Shown here in pieces: positions 1 through 7,593 of a stretch of DNA of 37,525 nt. The position numbers were made by a program, and so were the translations under genes. Under the pieces are notes generated by a model. It saw only the letters and a list, made by a program, of their open reading frames with translations, ran no database searches and had not been told where the DNA came from. The stretch is from a virus. The stretch is from positions 1 to 37,525 of IMG/VR virus record IMGVR_UViG_3300025322_000089; one strand, written 5' to 3'. The stretch's first letter is position 1, and every line of letters begins with the position of its first letter.

Positions 1-12
1 TAGATTACTGAA

Positions 13-138
13 ATAACACCCTGATTTACTAAGAATGAAAAAGAAACAACACAAACATATTTGGAAATACGATGGTAGTTTTGTAAGAGTTTGTGAAGCA
101 CCAATCCCTACAATTGAAAGTTGTGGCAAAGAAGAATG
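13..138. repeat. Direct repeat, left copy
   Basis: These 126 bases recur exactly at 37400-37525, up to the window edge. The match starts at ATAACACCC, which precedes a small ORF, and covers the first 34 codons of that ORF. The 12 bases to the left (1-12) do not match 37388-37399, so the left border is real within this window, while the right border is cut by the window end. The repeat may mark a circular assembly, a terminal redundancy or a duplicated small-gene cassette. Confidence 0.95.
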
Positions 139-205
139 GATGACAATAAAGGGTTGGGCAGATTCTAAAGATGTGATAGAGGCTAGGGGTGAGGATAATA
201 AATAA
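35..205 (+). CDS. Small hypothetical protein, 56 aa
   Basis: An open frame from ATG to TAA encodes a basic, soluble-looking peptide starting MKKKQHKHIW, with two cysteines (C20, C30). No strong Shine-Dalgarno is present; AAGA lies just before ATG. The bases before it, ATAACACCC, also precede the next small gene at a similar distance, which suggests a shared leader or past duplication of the upstream region. Its first 104 bases are repeated at the right end of the window. No family is recognised; coding status rests on tight packing with its neighbours. Confidence 0.6.
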   Translation: MKKKQHKHIWKYDGSFVRVCEAPIPTIESCGKEEWMTIKGWADSKDVIEARGEDNK

Positions 206-226
206 CACCCAATAATTGATTAGGAT

Positions 227-376
227 ATGAATATATTTTTAGACATAGAAGCAACACAAAAACTAGCCTTTAAGCGTGGATATCAAAAGGGTTATAGGGC
301 AAAGCACGCAAGGTTATGGAAAATAATTAAAGAACTGGGGGCTGGAATCTTAGGGGAGCAAACAGGAAAGAAATGA
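227..376 (+). CDS. Small basic hypothetical protein, 49 aa
   Basis: ATG follows TTAGGAT, giving a weak AGGA ribosome site. The product, starting MNIFLDIEAT, is Lys/Arg/Gly-rich (FKRGYQKGYRAKHARLWK near residues 15-32) and has no membrane segment. The stop codon overlaps the ATG of the next micro-ORF as ATGA, suggesting translational coupling. The ATAACACCC element at 202-210 is shared with the upstream gene. Function unknown; a nucleic-acid binding role would fit the basic middle but is only a guess. Confidence 0.55.
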   Translation: MNIFLDIEATQKLAFKRGYQKGYRAKHARLWKIIKELGAGILGEQTGKK

Positions 377-435
377 TGTTTTTATTAGGTTTCTTTTTAG
401 GAGTAACGGCAACTATAATTTTGTATCAAAAGTAA
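373..435 (+). CDS. Possible 20-aa membrane microprotein
   Basis: ATGATG overlaps the stop of the previous gene. The peptide MMFLLGFFLGVTATIILYQK is one hydrophobic helix with a polar C-terminal end. Similar one-helix micro-ORFs coupled by ATGA occur near 34843 and 35849, which is the main reason for listing it. It could be a chance ORF. Confidence 0.35.
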   Translation: MMFLLGFFLGVTATIILYQK

Positions 436-447
436 ATGTAGTATAAT
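421..447 (+). promoter_or_regulatory. Promoter for terminase genes
   Basis: A perfect TATAAT at 442-447 ends 8 bases before the terS ATG (456). The best -35 is TTGTAT at 421-426 with a short 15-base spacer. Transcription would start within a base or two of the ATG, so the mRNA would be nearly leaderless; only a weak AGGG is present as ribosome site. Confidence 0.5.
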
Positions 448-455
448 ATTAGGGT

Positions 456-917
456 ATGCCCGATAAGATTTCAAAAAACCCAGTAGGTAGACCTCCTTTT
501 TATAAAACACCAGAAGATATGCAAATAATAATAGACGAGTATTTTCAATGGTGTGAAGACCGTGCCGTTAAGATCTGGGATGATACAAAGAAGACAGAGA
601 TAATGATAAGTTCTCCGGCACCTTATACAATGAGTGGACTTGCAAGACGATTGGGAATGAGTAGAAGAACACTGGTTGACTATGCAAATAAGGACGAATT
701 TCTGCTCACTATAAAAGAAGCCAGAAACAGAGTTGAAGAAGATGTTGAGAGTAGAATGAACGAAAAGCACACTTTCACACCTGGACTTATATTTAATGCA
801 AAGAATAACTTTGATTGGAAAGATAAGAACGAAACAGATATTACTTCACTAGGCGAAAAGATAGAAACGAATACGATAGTTTTTTCAGACTTTAAAAATG
901 ATTCAGAAAGTAAATGA
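456..917 (+). CDS. terS: Terminase small subunit
   Basis: 153 aa. This is the likely DNA-recognition part of the packaging motor. The N-terminal GRPPFYKTPEDM-like segment and the helix-turn-helix around TMSGLARRLGMSRRTLVDYA (residues about 58-77) are typical of phage small terminases, and the C-terminal FNAKNNFDWKDKNE segment is common in this group. It overlaps the large subunit gene by 20 bases, the usual terS-terL coupling. The start is set by the upstream TATAAT and absence of other in-frame starts nearby. Assignment rests on motif and position; the exact family was not checked. Confidence 0.85.
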   Translation: MPDKISKNPVGRPPFYKTPEDMQIIIDEYFQWCEDRAVKIWDDTKKTEIMISSPAPYTMSGLARRLGMSRRTLVDYANKDEFLLTIKEARNRVEEDVESRMNEKHTFTPGLIFNAKNNFDWKDKNETDITSLGEKIETNTIVFSDFKNDSESK

Positions 918-2157
918 AGTTTTTAGACCCTTATTCATAGAACATCCTAGGTATTTTATCCTTTTAGGGGGTCGTGGTGCCGGTCGTTCAACAGTCGCTT
1001 CACAATATGCAGTAGCCAAACTAATAGCCCCGGAATACTTCAGAGCAGCCACAATGCGTTATATTCTAGGCGACATCCGTAATTCAATTTATAGAGAGAT
1101 AACTGACAGAATAGACGAGGCGGGACTAACCAATAAAGTCAAGATAAACGAAAGCACAATGTCTTTGACTTATGGAGAGAATAGTATTAACGCCGTAGGG
1201 TTTAGGAAGTCTTCAGGTGACCAAAAGAGCAAGTTAAAGTCGTTAGCTAGTTACAACTGTGTGATAATTGAAGAAGCTGATGAGATACCGGAAGAAGACT
1301 TCATGCAGTTGGATGATTCACTTCGTACTGTTAAGGGGAATATTACAATAATTCTTTTACTTAATCCTCCGGCTAAGAACCACTGGATTATTAAAAGGTG
1401 GTTTGATTTGGAAAAGAGTGAACAGAAAGGGTTTTTTATACCCAAGTTAAAGTCAACAGCAACAGACTCAATGGCCATTGTCTCGGACTATCATTCTAAT
1501 GAAGTTAACATGGCTCCTGCATCTATTGCCCAATACGAAGCGTACAAAGAGACCAAGCCGGAACATTACTACAACATGATTAAAGGCTACGTTCCTGAAA
1601 CGGTACTTGGAAGGATTTATAATTTCATCGAAATAGATGATGTACCCCCCGAAGCCAGGCTTAGACGCAGGGGGCTTGATTATGGTTATTCAAATGACCC
1701 CACAGGAATAGTGGATGTTTACAGTTGGAACAATTCCTTTATTTGGGACGAAGTTTGTTACCGTAAAGGTATGAGTAACAAAGACATATCAGACGTTATT
1801 AAAATGAGAGAAGACGTTTTGTTAGTTCCAGACAGTGCAGAACCTAAGAGTAATGATGAACTAATTAGTTATGGTGTAAGTCTTGTGCCGTCTCAAAAGG
1901 GGCCAGGATCAGTTAATCAGGGCATACAATATGTTCAAGCACAGACAGTTTATTATACTAAAAGAAGCATCCACCTTAAAGAAGAGCAAGAGAATTATGC
2001 TTGGAGGATCGACAAGAAGACCGGAGAAACAATTAACACCCCAATAGATATGTATAATAATTTACTTGATGCTGGCAGATATGCCATGGAGAGTCTAAAG
2101 CCTTACGATGACGAAGTTCACTTACAAGACGAGTCTATACCATTAGCCACAATATGA
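898..2157 (+). CDS. terL: Terminase large subunit
   Basis: 419 aa ATPase/nuclease that pumps DNA into the prohead through the portal. A Walker A-like loop GGRGAGRST lies at residues 24-32, with Arg where Lys is usual. Walker B is CVIIEEADEI (about residues 120-129). The RNaseH-like nuclease domain begins near RGLDYGYSNDPTG (about residues 258-270), with later acidic residues around VPDSAEPKS. The length is normal for PBSX-type large terminases. It overlaps terS upstream and the glycosyltransferase downstream by 4 bases, so it is in one operon with both. Confidence 0.95.
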   Translation: MIQKVNEVFRPLFIEHPRYFILLGGRGAGRSTVASQYAVAKLIAPEYFRAATMRYILGDIRNSIYREITDRIDEAGLTNKVKINESTMSLTYGENSINAVGFRKSSGDQKSKLKSLASYNCVIIEEADEIPEEDFMQLDDSLRTVKGNITIILLLNPPAKNHWIIKRWFDLEKSEQKGFFIPKLKSTATDSMAIVSDYHSNEVNMAPASIAQYEAYKETKPEHYYNMIKGYVPETVLGRIYNFIEIDDVPPEARLRRRGLDYGYSNDPTGIVDVYSWNNSFIWDEVCYRKGMSNKDISDVIKMREDVLLVPDSAEPKSNDELISYGVSLVPSQKGPGSVNQGIQYVQAQTVYYTKRSIHLKEEQENYAWRIDKKTGETINTPIDMYNNLLDAGRYAMESLKPYDDEVHLQDESIPLATI

Positions 2158-2798
2158 TTTCATTCATTACCCCTACAACCGATAAAAAACAAGTTGAGAG
2201 ACTAAAGGCTTCACTAGAGGCTCTAGGAATGCCGTTTGAGTTAATTCCGATATATGGTGCCACTTCATTCTTCGATGCTTGGCGTAAAGGAGTGGCTAAA
2301 GCTAAAGGAGAATATATATGTTTTACTCACCAGGATACTCAATTCATAGGATTTCCCGACCCCGCTAAATACTTAAAAGGTAAAGTGGGAATGATAGGGA
2401 CTGCCGGCACGACAGTTCTACACAAAGACCAACCTTGGTGGTTTTCTCAAGAGAGATATTTAGGACACATATTATCAGGACAGATCTTCCACAAAGGAGA
2501 GAAGGGGAATGAATTAAGTGTATTCGGGCCATTTAGTGAGGTAGTTAGTTTAGACGGAGTGTGTTTGATAACCACAAAGAAGATATTAGAGGATGTGGGG
2601 ATACCGGACAAAGATTACGCCACCTGGGACTTCTACGACCACATCATATCGTTAGAATTCATTAAGAAGGGCTACAAGCTACTCACAGTGCCGATAGTCA
2701 TGGTTCACGACTCAAAAGGCGGAGACAAGAGACCAAACTTTTTTACAGACATGGAGAAGTTCAAAAAGGAGTATTTAGACAAAACATGGAGGCTGTAA
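2154..2798 (+). CDS. Glycosyltransferase, GT-A/family 2-like
   Basis: 214 aa. MISFITPT at the N-terminus, the acidic sugar-nucleotide site region ICFTHQDTQF (about residues 55-64), SLDGVCLITTKK and WDFYDHIISLEFIKKGYK follow the pattern of small GT2-fold glycosyltransferases that add sugars to glycans. It overlaps terL by 4 bases and the next small gene by 13, so it sits inside the packaging operon rather than the glycan cassette at 11.7-17.4 kb. It may decorate virion proteins or host glycans; substrate unknown. Confidence 0.75.
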   Translation: MISFITPTTDKKQVERLKASLEALGMPFELIPIYGATSFFDAWRKGVAKAKGEYICFTHQDTQFIGFPDPAKYLKGKVGMIGTAGTTVLHKDQPWWFSQERYLGHILSGQIFHKGEKGNELSVFGPFSEVVSLDGVCLITTKKILEDVGIPDKDYATWDFYDHIISLEFIKKGYKLLTVPIVMVHDSKGGDKRPNFFTDMEKFKKEYLDKTWRL

Positions 2799-2980
2799 AA
2801 CAAGAAATAAGTTCTCACAACACACAAGTCTATCTCGACATGGCTAGAGATATGCTGGACAAGAAAGATGGACTATATTCATTTGTTATTAGAGTAGATG
2901 GAAAGCATATAGTGGATTACGTTCAACTGGAATCATTCATGTATCAAGAACTAACCATAATAACCCATGAAAGGAGATGA
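2786..2980 (+). CDS. Hypothetical protein, 64 aa
   Basis: Begins inside the end of the glycosyltransferase and overlaps the next ORF by 14 bases. The product, MEAVKQEISS to IITHERR, has a predicted amphipathic N-terminal helix followed by a short beta-like segment (YSFVIRVDGKHIVDYVQLE). Small genes of this type are common between terL and portal in phages. No family recognised. Confidence 0.6.
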   Translation: MEAVKQEISSHNTQVYLDMARDMLDKKDGLYSFVIRVDGKHIVDYVQLESFMYQELTIITHERR

Positions 2981-3137
2981 AATAGTTAAATTATTCGGTG
3001 CGATAGACAAACAAGTTCAGGATCTTGAATACGGTACGATTAGTGGAAATATATTGATAAGTAAAGGTCTTCCGGTAACTAAGACCCTTAATTTGGTATT
3101 AAGTAAGAGAAAAAGGTACTCTGTGGACAAAAAATAG
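2967..3137 (+). CDS. Hypothetical protein, 56 aa
   Basis: ATG at 2967 opens a frame MKGDEIVKLF to KRKRYSVDKK, ending in a basic tail. A strong AAGGAG lies just inside the gene and would serve only a three-codon frame, so it is probably incidental. The mixed alpha/basic composition suggests a small nucleic-acid or virion-associated protein, but this is inference. It is the last gene before the first promoter-terminator cassette. Confidence 0.6.
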   Translation: MKGDEIVKLFGAIDKQVQDLEYGTISGNILISKGLPVTKTLNLVLSKRKRYSVDKK

Positions 3138-3144
3138 CAGTTAT

Positions 3145-3173
3145 TTGACAGAAGTGCTAACAAATGATATTTT
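3145..3173 (+). promoter_or_regulatory. Promoter A upstream of portal
   Basis: TTGACA (3145-3150), a 17-base spacer ending in TGA, then TATTTT (3168-3173): a sigma70 promoter with extended -10. Transcription should begin near 3180, about 25 bases before an intrinsic terminator. A small imperfect inverted repeat, ACGACATACGTATCGT (3190-3205), lies between. First of five like-built sites. Confidence 0.75.
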
Positions 3174-3205
3174 TATTTAGTTAGTCTTACGACATACGTA
3201 TCGTG

Positions 3206-3230
3206 GGCTCCCGAAAAGGGGGCCTTTTTT
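3206..3230 (+). terminator. Intrinsic terminator/attenuator A
   Basis: A 7-bp stem GGCTCCC/GGGGGCC (one G-U pair), loop GAAAA and six T residues. The portal ATG follows one base later. The only Shine-Dalgarno-like sequence for portal (AGGGGG) is in the 3' arm of this hairpin, so folding would both end transcription and hide the ribosome site. Confidence 0.8.
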
Positions 3231-3231
3231 C

Positions 3232-5139
3232 ATGTCAAAATTAAGAAACGACATATTAGATTTCGAGCAAAAGGCTGAGGACTATCTCCGTGTTAAAAGG
3301 CCACTATGGACTGAATACGAGAACATTCTTCATGGGTATTTGTCGGATGACATATCAGGCAAGACCAAGAGTCAGATGTTTGACCCCAAACTCCCCACAA
3401 TAGCACTAGATAGAAGCGCAAGAGTCATGGCTCAACTCCCTACAGGTAAAATTAAAGGCATTAGTAAGAATGATTTGGGTGGTGAGGCTTTAATGAACCT
3501 TATATTAGATAAATATGTCCTTCCTAACGCTAACGCTCAATTCGACTTCCTTACTAAAGCCAGGATGATGAACCTCTACTCAAATATATACGGAAACTTT
3601 TTTGCATTGGTAGATTGGCAAGCTAAAAGACCCGACGGATACACAGGGCCGGATATGTGGTTGATTTCGATGAGAAACATCCTCCCTCAGGTAGGAAGAG
3701 TGTCGGTTGAGGATAGCGACAAGATAGGTGTTAAAAGCTGGCAACCACTCAGTTATTTTGAAGGACTATCTAAGGCTAAAGGATACAAGAATATTGATAA
3801 GATCATTAAGGCACTCAAGGACAAAGCCGGTAGTAGAGGGCAAAGAGATCAAGACGAGAAGAGCGCCAGAGAGGAACACGACTATCCCGAAGAAGAAGCG
3901 GCTAAAAACTCCGGCAAGTTTAAGGTCATTTCACTATACGAGAAAGACCGTTGGATTGACTGGTGTGTGGATGCGGACATGGAGTTTAGAGATCAGGACA
4001 ACCCCCACGAGAACGGAGAGCTTCCAATAGTCAACAAATACTCTATCCCTCTCTTAGATGACTTCATGGGGATGGGTGACTTTGAAAGAGGTAAACCCAT
4101 GCAGTATGGAATTAACTCACTTTGGAACCTCTACTTAGATGCAGTTAAAGTGTCCATTTTCCCTCCGGTACTTATTAACGAAGACGCAGTAAGCGATCAA
4201 AGTTCAATTAAATGGGCTGCGGCTGCTAAATGGCTGATGAAAGGCCCCCAAGCCATGAACGGAGCTTCAACTCTTAACCTCTCTCCTCAAGGAATAGCCG
4301 AGTTCAACCAAGTTTACGGAGCCATGAACGCCTCCTTATTAAATATGTTCGGTACAACCGATACTACAAACACAAGAGAGAGTGATCCAGGCTTCGGTAA
4401 GACTCCTCAGGCTCTAAAGATGCAAGCCTCAAGAGAAAACGCCAGAGATACGGTAGATAGATTCTATACAGAAAGGTTTATGACCTCTGTAATGAAGAAG
4501 TTTGTGAACTTGATAAGTAAAAAGATGACCGGATCGGTAGCTGTAAGGATGTTTGGAGACGAAATTGACAAATTAAAGCAGACCTATCCTGAAATTGAAG
4601 GAATGTTTGATGAAAAGAGCGGTAAGTTGGAGATTCCCAAGAGCAAATTCGGTTCTACTCTCTACGATTATGAGATTGTTGAGGGTTCAACCTTCGCAGC
4701 CGACAAAGAAAAACAAAACCAATCTCTTATTAGCCTATTTGGATTGATGTCTAACGGCATTCAGATCAATCCACAAACGGGTGAGGCCGAAAGCCCACTA
4801 TTACTTCAGTTAAAGAAAGAAAAGAAACAATTTATGTTCGGAGAGTCTCTAACAAGGATCGTAAGCGCTTCCGGCATTCAAGATTGGGACAAGATCGTTG
4901 TAGACACAGAAGATGACATAGAAGGAAAGATGGCCGAAGACAGAGAAAAGTTAATGCAGGTTATTCAAGGCATGACATCTCAGAGTGTAAACCAAGTTCC
5001 CCCACAACCTCCACCTGTAGGCCCGGATGGTATGCCAGCACAACCACCCATGCCTCAAGGACTGCCACCACAGGGTGTGCCCCCTCAAGGGATGCCACAA
5101 GGTCAACCAATGCAAGGAGGAATGATTAATGGAAGATAA
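3232..5139 (+). CDS. Portal protein
   Basis: 635 aa, the usual size for large podovirus-type portals that form the dodecameric DNA channel at one capsid vertex. Features include an alpha/beta core, a stretch WNLYLDAVKVSIFPPVLIN typical of the portal stem/wing region, and a Pro/Gln/Gly/Met-rich tail (about residues 585-635, with repeated PPQGxP). Position after terL and before scaffold and capsid supports the call. Start is ATG directly after the T-tract of the upstream hairpin. The disordered tail may reach into the capsid or bind tail proteins. Confidence 0.85.
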   Translation: MSKLRNDILDFEQKAEDYLRVKRPLWTEYENILHGYLSDDISGKTKSQMFDPKLPTIALDRSARVMAQLPTGKIKGISKNDLGGEALMNLILDKYVLPNANAQFDFLTKARMMNLYSNIYGNFFALVDWQAKRPDGYTGPDMWLISMRNILPQVGRVSVEDSDKIGVKSWQPLSYFEGLSKAKGYKNIDKIIKALKDKAGSRGQRDQDEKSAREEHDYPEEEAAKNSGKFKVISLYEKDRWIDWCVDADMEFRDQDNPHENGELPIVNKYSIPLLDDFMGMGDFERGKPMQYGINSLWNLYLDAVKVSIFPPVLINEDAVSDQSSIKWAAAAKWLMKGPQAMNGASTLNLSPQGIAEFNQVYGAMNASLLNMFGTTDTTNTRESDPGFGKTPQALKMQASRENARDTVDRFYTERFMTSVMKKFVNLISKKMTGSVAVRMFGDEIDKLKQTYPEIEGMFDEKSGKLEIPKSKFGSTLYDYEIVEGSTFAADKEKQNQSLISLFGLMSNGIQINPQTGEAESPLLLQLKKEKKQFMFGESLTRIVSASGIQDWDKIVVDTEDDIEGKMAEDREKLMQVIQGMTSQSVNQVPPQPPPVGPDGMPAQPPMPQGLPPQGVPPQGMPQGQPMQGGMINGR

Positions 5140-5446
5140 AAGCGCAATAAAACCAAATTTCTATCAAGAGTTTACATCTAAGGTCGAAGAGATAGGTGAA
5201 GAAAAAGGCCTAACCGGAGATCAATCGGCCCTAGCATATATAACACACTTTAAAGGGTGGGAGCTAGGTAAAGCGTACAAAGTGAGGCTTGAAGAATATT
5301 TAGATCAATTAGTGAGTGAGGCGATGTCTCAAGGGTTGAGTATGGAAGAACTCGGACAAAGGACAATGGTCAAAGAGTTGGCAAAGTTTGTATTAAACAA
5401 CTTTGTCTCTAAATTCGATGCAGCAAGACGAGCAGAAGAACAATGA
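5129..5446 (+). CDS. Hypothetical head-operon protein, 105 aa
   Basis: A perfect AAGGAGG (5114-5120) lies 8 bases before ATG, making this one of the best ribosome sites in the window; it is inside the portal coding end, so the two are coupled. The protein is mainly helical and acidic, starting MEDKSAIKPN and ending in AARRAEEQ. No motif recognised. Place in the operon suggests a head-assembly or scaffold accessory role. Confidence 0.7.
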   Translation: MEDKSAIKPNFYQEFTSKVEEIGEEKGLTGDQSALAYITHFKGWELGKAYKVRLEEYLDQLVSEAMSQGLSMEELGQRTMVKELAKFVLNNFVSKFDAARRAEEQ

Positions 5447-5669
5447 AAAAGGGGAAGTTAAACCGATTGTCGAAGAAGCTGACTGGAGCAGGCCAGATTA
5501 CTCGTTTGAGCCTAAAGGTAATCATCTATGGAGGCAGTCTGGATATTATCTTATTTGCGGTTCGTGTGATCTCGAACACGCAATCTTTATTGGCAAAGAC
5601 AAAATCATGGTTGGTGAAGAAGGCGGACAAGCTGTTCTTAAAACTCGAAAAGAGTTAGGGATGACATAG
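5418..5669 (+). CDS. Small protein with CxxC motif, 83 aa
   Basis: ATG at 5418 is preferred over an in-frame TTG at 5403. The product reads MQQDEQKNNE, then a compact segment LWRQSGYYLICGSCDLEHAI with CGSC, then FIGKDKIMVG and LKTRKELG. It looks like a small beta-rich, possibly metal-binding domain. It overlaps the upstream gene by 29 bases. The family is not recognised with certainty; similar small proteins near portal genes are common in phages. Confidence 0.65.
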   Translation: MQQDEQKNNEKGEVKPIVEEADWSRPDYSFEPKGNHLWRQSGYYLICGSCDLEHAIFIGKDKIMVGEEGGQAVLKTRKELGMT

Positions 5670-5679
5670 AGGTTTTGGC

Positions 5680-5735
5680 GGTGGGTGTCTATATAACACC
5701 TACCACCAAGCTCTTTATGAGCTTTGTGTAAGCTC
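5680..5735 (+). promoter_or_regulatory. Leader with alternative hairpins before scaffold gene
   Basis: A 9-bp stem GGTGGGTGT (5680-5688)/ACACCTACC (5696-5704, one G-U) is followed by AAGCTC (5708-5713), GAGCTT (5719-5724) and AAGCTC (5730-5735). The central GAGCTT can pair with either side, both with 5-base loops, giving two mutually exclusive hairpins. No T-tract follows, so control of translation or processing is more likely than termination. Downstream AAGGAG (5753-5758) precedes a two-codon frame ATG-GGG-TGA at 5771. Confidence 0.55.
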
Positions 5736-5784
5736 TTGCCGACATATCGTGCAAGGAGTTCTTACTAGAGATGGGGTGAGAATA

Positions 5785-6549
5785 ATGAAACAAGAACCAA
5801 ATATAGATGAGGCGTTAAAAGCTGACGAAAGTCAAATCGATGTAGAATCGCCCGCTACAGAAGAATCCAAGGTAAGTACCGAGGAGTTACAACCGGAAAC
5901 AAAGAGTGAAGAAGTTGTAGCCGAATCGACGGAAGAAGCTACTCCTGAGGTATCACCCGAAGTTGAAGGTAGAAAAACAGCCGGTTCCCGTATTAGGGAA
6001 CTAGTTGATGAGAAAAAGACAGCAGAAGCCAAAGCTGAAGTAGCTGAGGCCAAAGCCGAGTCGTTGGCGGAACAGGTTAAAAGGATGACGGCGCAACAAC
6101 CCGTACCCTATCAACCTACCCCCGACTCCGGTGATGAACTGACTCTAGAGGAGGTATTGCGAAGAAGCGACGCACTTACGCAGATACGACTTGCTCAGCA
6201 AGAAAATATCCACCGTGTGCAAAACGAGGCCATTGAGGCCATAAAGGCATACCCCGAACTAGATCCGGATTCTGAGGTCTTTGACAAGGATTTATCCGAG
6301 TCAGTTTCTCAAGCAACACTAGCTAGTATTCAGTCTAACCCTACTGCTCCCGTAAGGAAGTTTGTAGATAGTCTGATGAAACCCTACAAAAAAGCTGTAG
6401 ACAAACAAGCGCAAGGTCAAGCGGATACGATAACTAAACAGGTATCCCAGCAAGCCATGAGACCTACGCAGGTTCAGGAACAAGAGAAACCGTTTTCTGA
6501 GCTTAGCATCGAGGAGATGAAGAAGAAACTTGGCGAGGTCTATCATTAA
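5785..6549 (+). CDS. Capsid scaffolding protein
   Basis: 254 aa from ATG 5785, chosen because GGGGTGAG (5773-5780) is just upstream; an in-frame GTG at 5749 would add 12 residues. The N-terminal 80 residues are strongly acidic and Glu/Ser/Thr-rich, the middle (about residues 65-105) is an Ala/Lys/Glu coiled coil (KKTAEAKAEVAEAKAE), and the C-terminal part ends with SIEEMKKKLGEVYH, a helical hook typical of scaffolds that bind the coat protein. Position directly before the coat gene matches. Scaffolds guide prohead assembly and leave before DNA fills the capsid. Confidence 0.8.
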   Translation: MKQEPNIDEALKADESQIDVESPATEESKVSTEELQPETKSEEVVAESTEEATPEVSPEVEGRKTAGSRIRELVDEKKTAEAKAEVAEAKAESLAEQVKRMTAQQPVPYQPTPDSGDELTLEEVLRRSDALTQIRLAQQENIHRVQNEAIEAIKAYPELDPDSEVFDKDLSESVSQATLASIQSNPTAPVRKFVDSLMKPYKKAVDKQAQGQADTITKQVSQQAMRPTQVQEQEKPFSELSIEEMKKKLGEVYH

Positions 6550-6608
6550 GAGAAACCCCGTTAAGAGATTGGCTTTACCTTACAGGTGTAGGGTGAATGT
6601 TTTAGTAG

Positions 6609-6673
6609 AAGGAGGTGAATATATCGTAATAATTTAGAGGAACTCAAAAGAGTCGTAGATTATTACAAACAAA
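6609..6673 (+). promoter_or_regulatory. Split ribosome-binding site of capsid gene
   Basis: A near-perfect AAGGAGGTG (6609-6617) has no usable start close by; the capsid ATG is 56 bases on. Between them GTAATAAT (6626-6633) pairs perfectly with ATTATTAC (6659-6666), with an inner ACTC-AAAA-GAGT hairpin. Folding would bring the Shine-Dalgarno to about 15 unpaired bases from ATG. An in-frame TAG at 6656 excludes an upstream start. Confidence 0.65.
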
Positions 6674-7591
6674 ATGGCAGAAGCATTAAACAGAACAACT
6701 GGTGATTTATCAACCGAAGTGATGACGTATTATGAGAAGATCTTTCTCAAAAGAGCAAAGGCAAGCATAGTATTGTCAGAAGGTGCGCAGAAGTCTACTC
6801 ATGGGAAAAACTCTGGAAAGAGCATTGTCTTTAACAGAAAGACTCCAATGAGTTTGGCGACCACAGCACTTTCGGAAGGTGCAAACCCAGCAGTGTCTTT
6901 GATGGAAGGTTCCGCAGTTTCATGTACTCTCGCTGAGTACGGAAATCGTGGGAAGATTTCTAAATTCTTGACCTTAGTGGGCATTGATAAAAACAATGCA
7001 GAGAATATAGAGGTTTTGGGTCAAAACATGGGTGAAACCATCGACAGACTCACGGGTAACGCTCTATCGGCAGGCTTTACAGCCGGCTTTGCGAATAGCA
7101 AAAAAGCGTCATCTATCAAAACATCAGACACACTGGACTTAACAGACGTTAGAACAGTCGTACAGAATCTTGAATCAGCAAAGGCTCAACGCTATCCAGA
7201 TGGATTTTACATCGGGAAAGTGCAACCGGTGTCTAAGACAGGACTTATGGCCGACTCTACATGGCTGGGAGTCAGACAGTACACAGATCCGAAAGATTTG
7301 TACAATGGTGAGATCGGAGAGGTTCATGGAGTTAGATTCTTGCTCTCGACAAACAAAATGTCGGCAGTTGGAACAGGCTCATCCTCAACCGTTACGACCT
7401 ACTACAACTTCATTCATGGTGCCGATTCATTCGGTGCTTATGATTTAGAAGGGGATCAACCAAAGTTATATATCGTTTCTGGCCCCGACTCTAACAACGT
7501 CACCGGAAGGTGGGTTGATATTGCATGGGCTGGTTCGTATGTAGCAAAGGTTCTTAACTCGACTTGGGGCTACAGCTTTAGGTCGGCTTAA
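6674..7591 (+). CDS. Major capsid protein, N4-gp56 family
   Basis: 305 aa HK97-fold coat protein that builds the icosahedral shell. Hallmarks of the N4-gp56 coat family are present in order: LSEGANPAVS (about 74-83), VSCTLAEYGNRGKISKFLTLVGID (E-loop/P-domain region), LGQNMGETIDRLTGNALSAG, the block around KDLYNGEIGEVHGVRFLLSTNK (about residues 211-232) and a C-terminal HGADSFGAYDLEG. Start is ATG 6674; no closer Shine-Dalgarno exists, and the strong one lies upstream of a hairpin. A second large hairpin follows the stop codon. Confidence 0.93.
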   Translation: MAEALNRTTGDLSTEVMTYYEKIFLKRAKASIVLSEGAQKSTHGKNSGKSIVFNRKTPMSLATTALSEGANPAVSLMEGSAVSCTLAEYGNRGKISKFLTLVGIDKNNAENIEVLGQNMGETIDRLTGNALSAGFTAGFANSKKASSIKTSDTLDLTDVRTVVQNLESAKAQRYPDGFYIGKVQPVSKTGLMADSTWLGVRQYTDPKDLYNGEIGEVHGVRFLLSTNKMSAVGTGSSSTVTTYYNFIHGADSFGAYDLEGDQPKLYIVSGPDSNNVTGRWVDIAWAGSYVAKVLNSTWGYSFRSA

Positions 7592-7593
7592 GT

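Noticed and set aside
5100-5140. Programmed frameshift between portal and next gene
   Set aside because: The downstream gene has its own perfect AAGGAGG and ATG; no slippery heptamer was seen in the overlap.
5443-5658. 71-aa frame overlapping the CxxC gene
   Set aside because: Lys/Leu-rich alternative frame of a better supported gene with no ribosome site.
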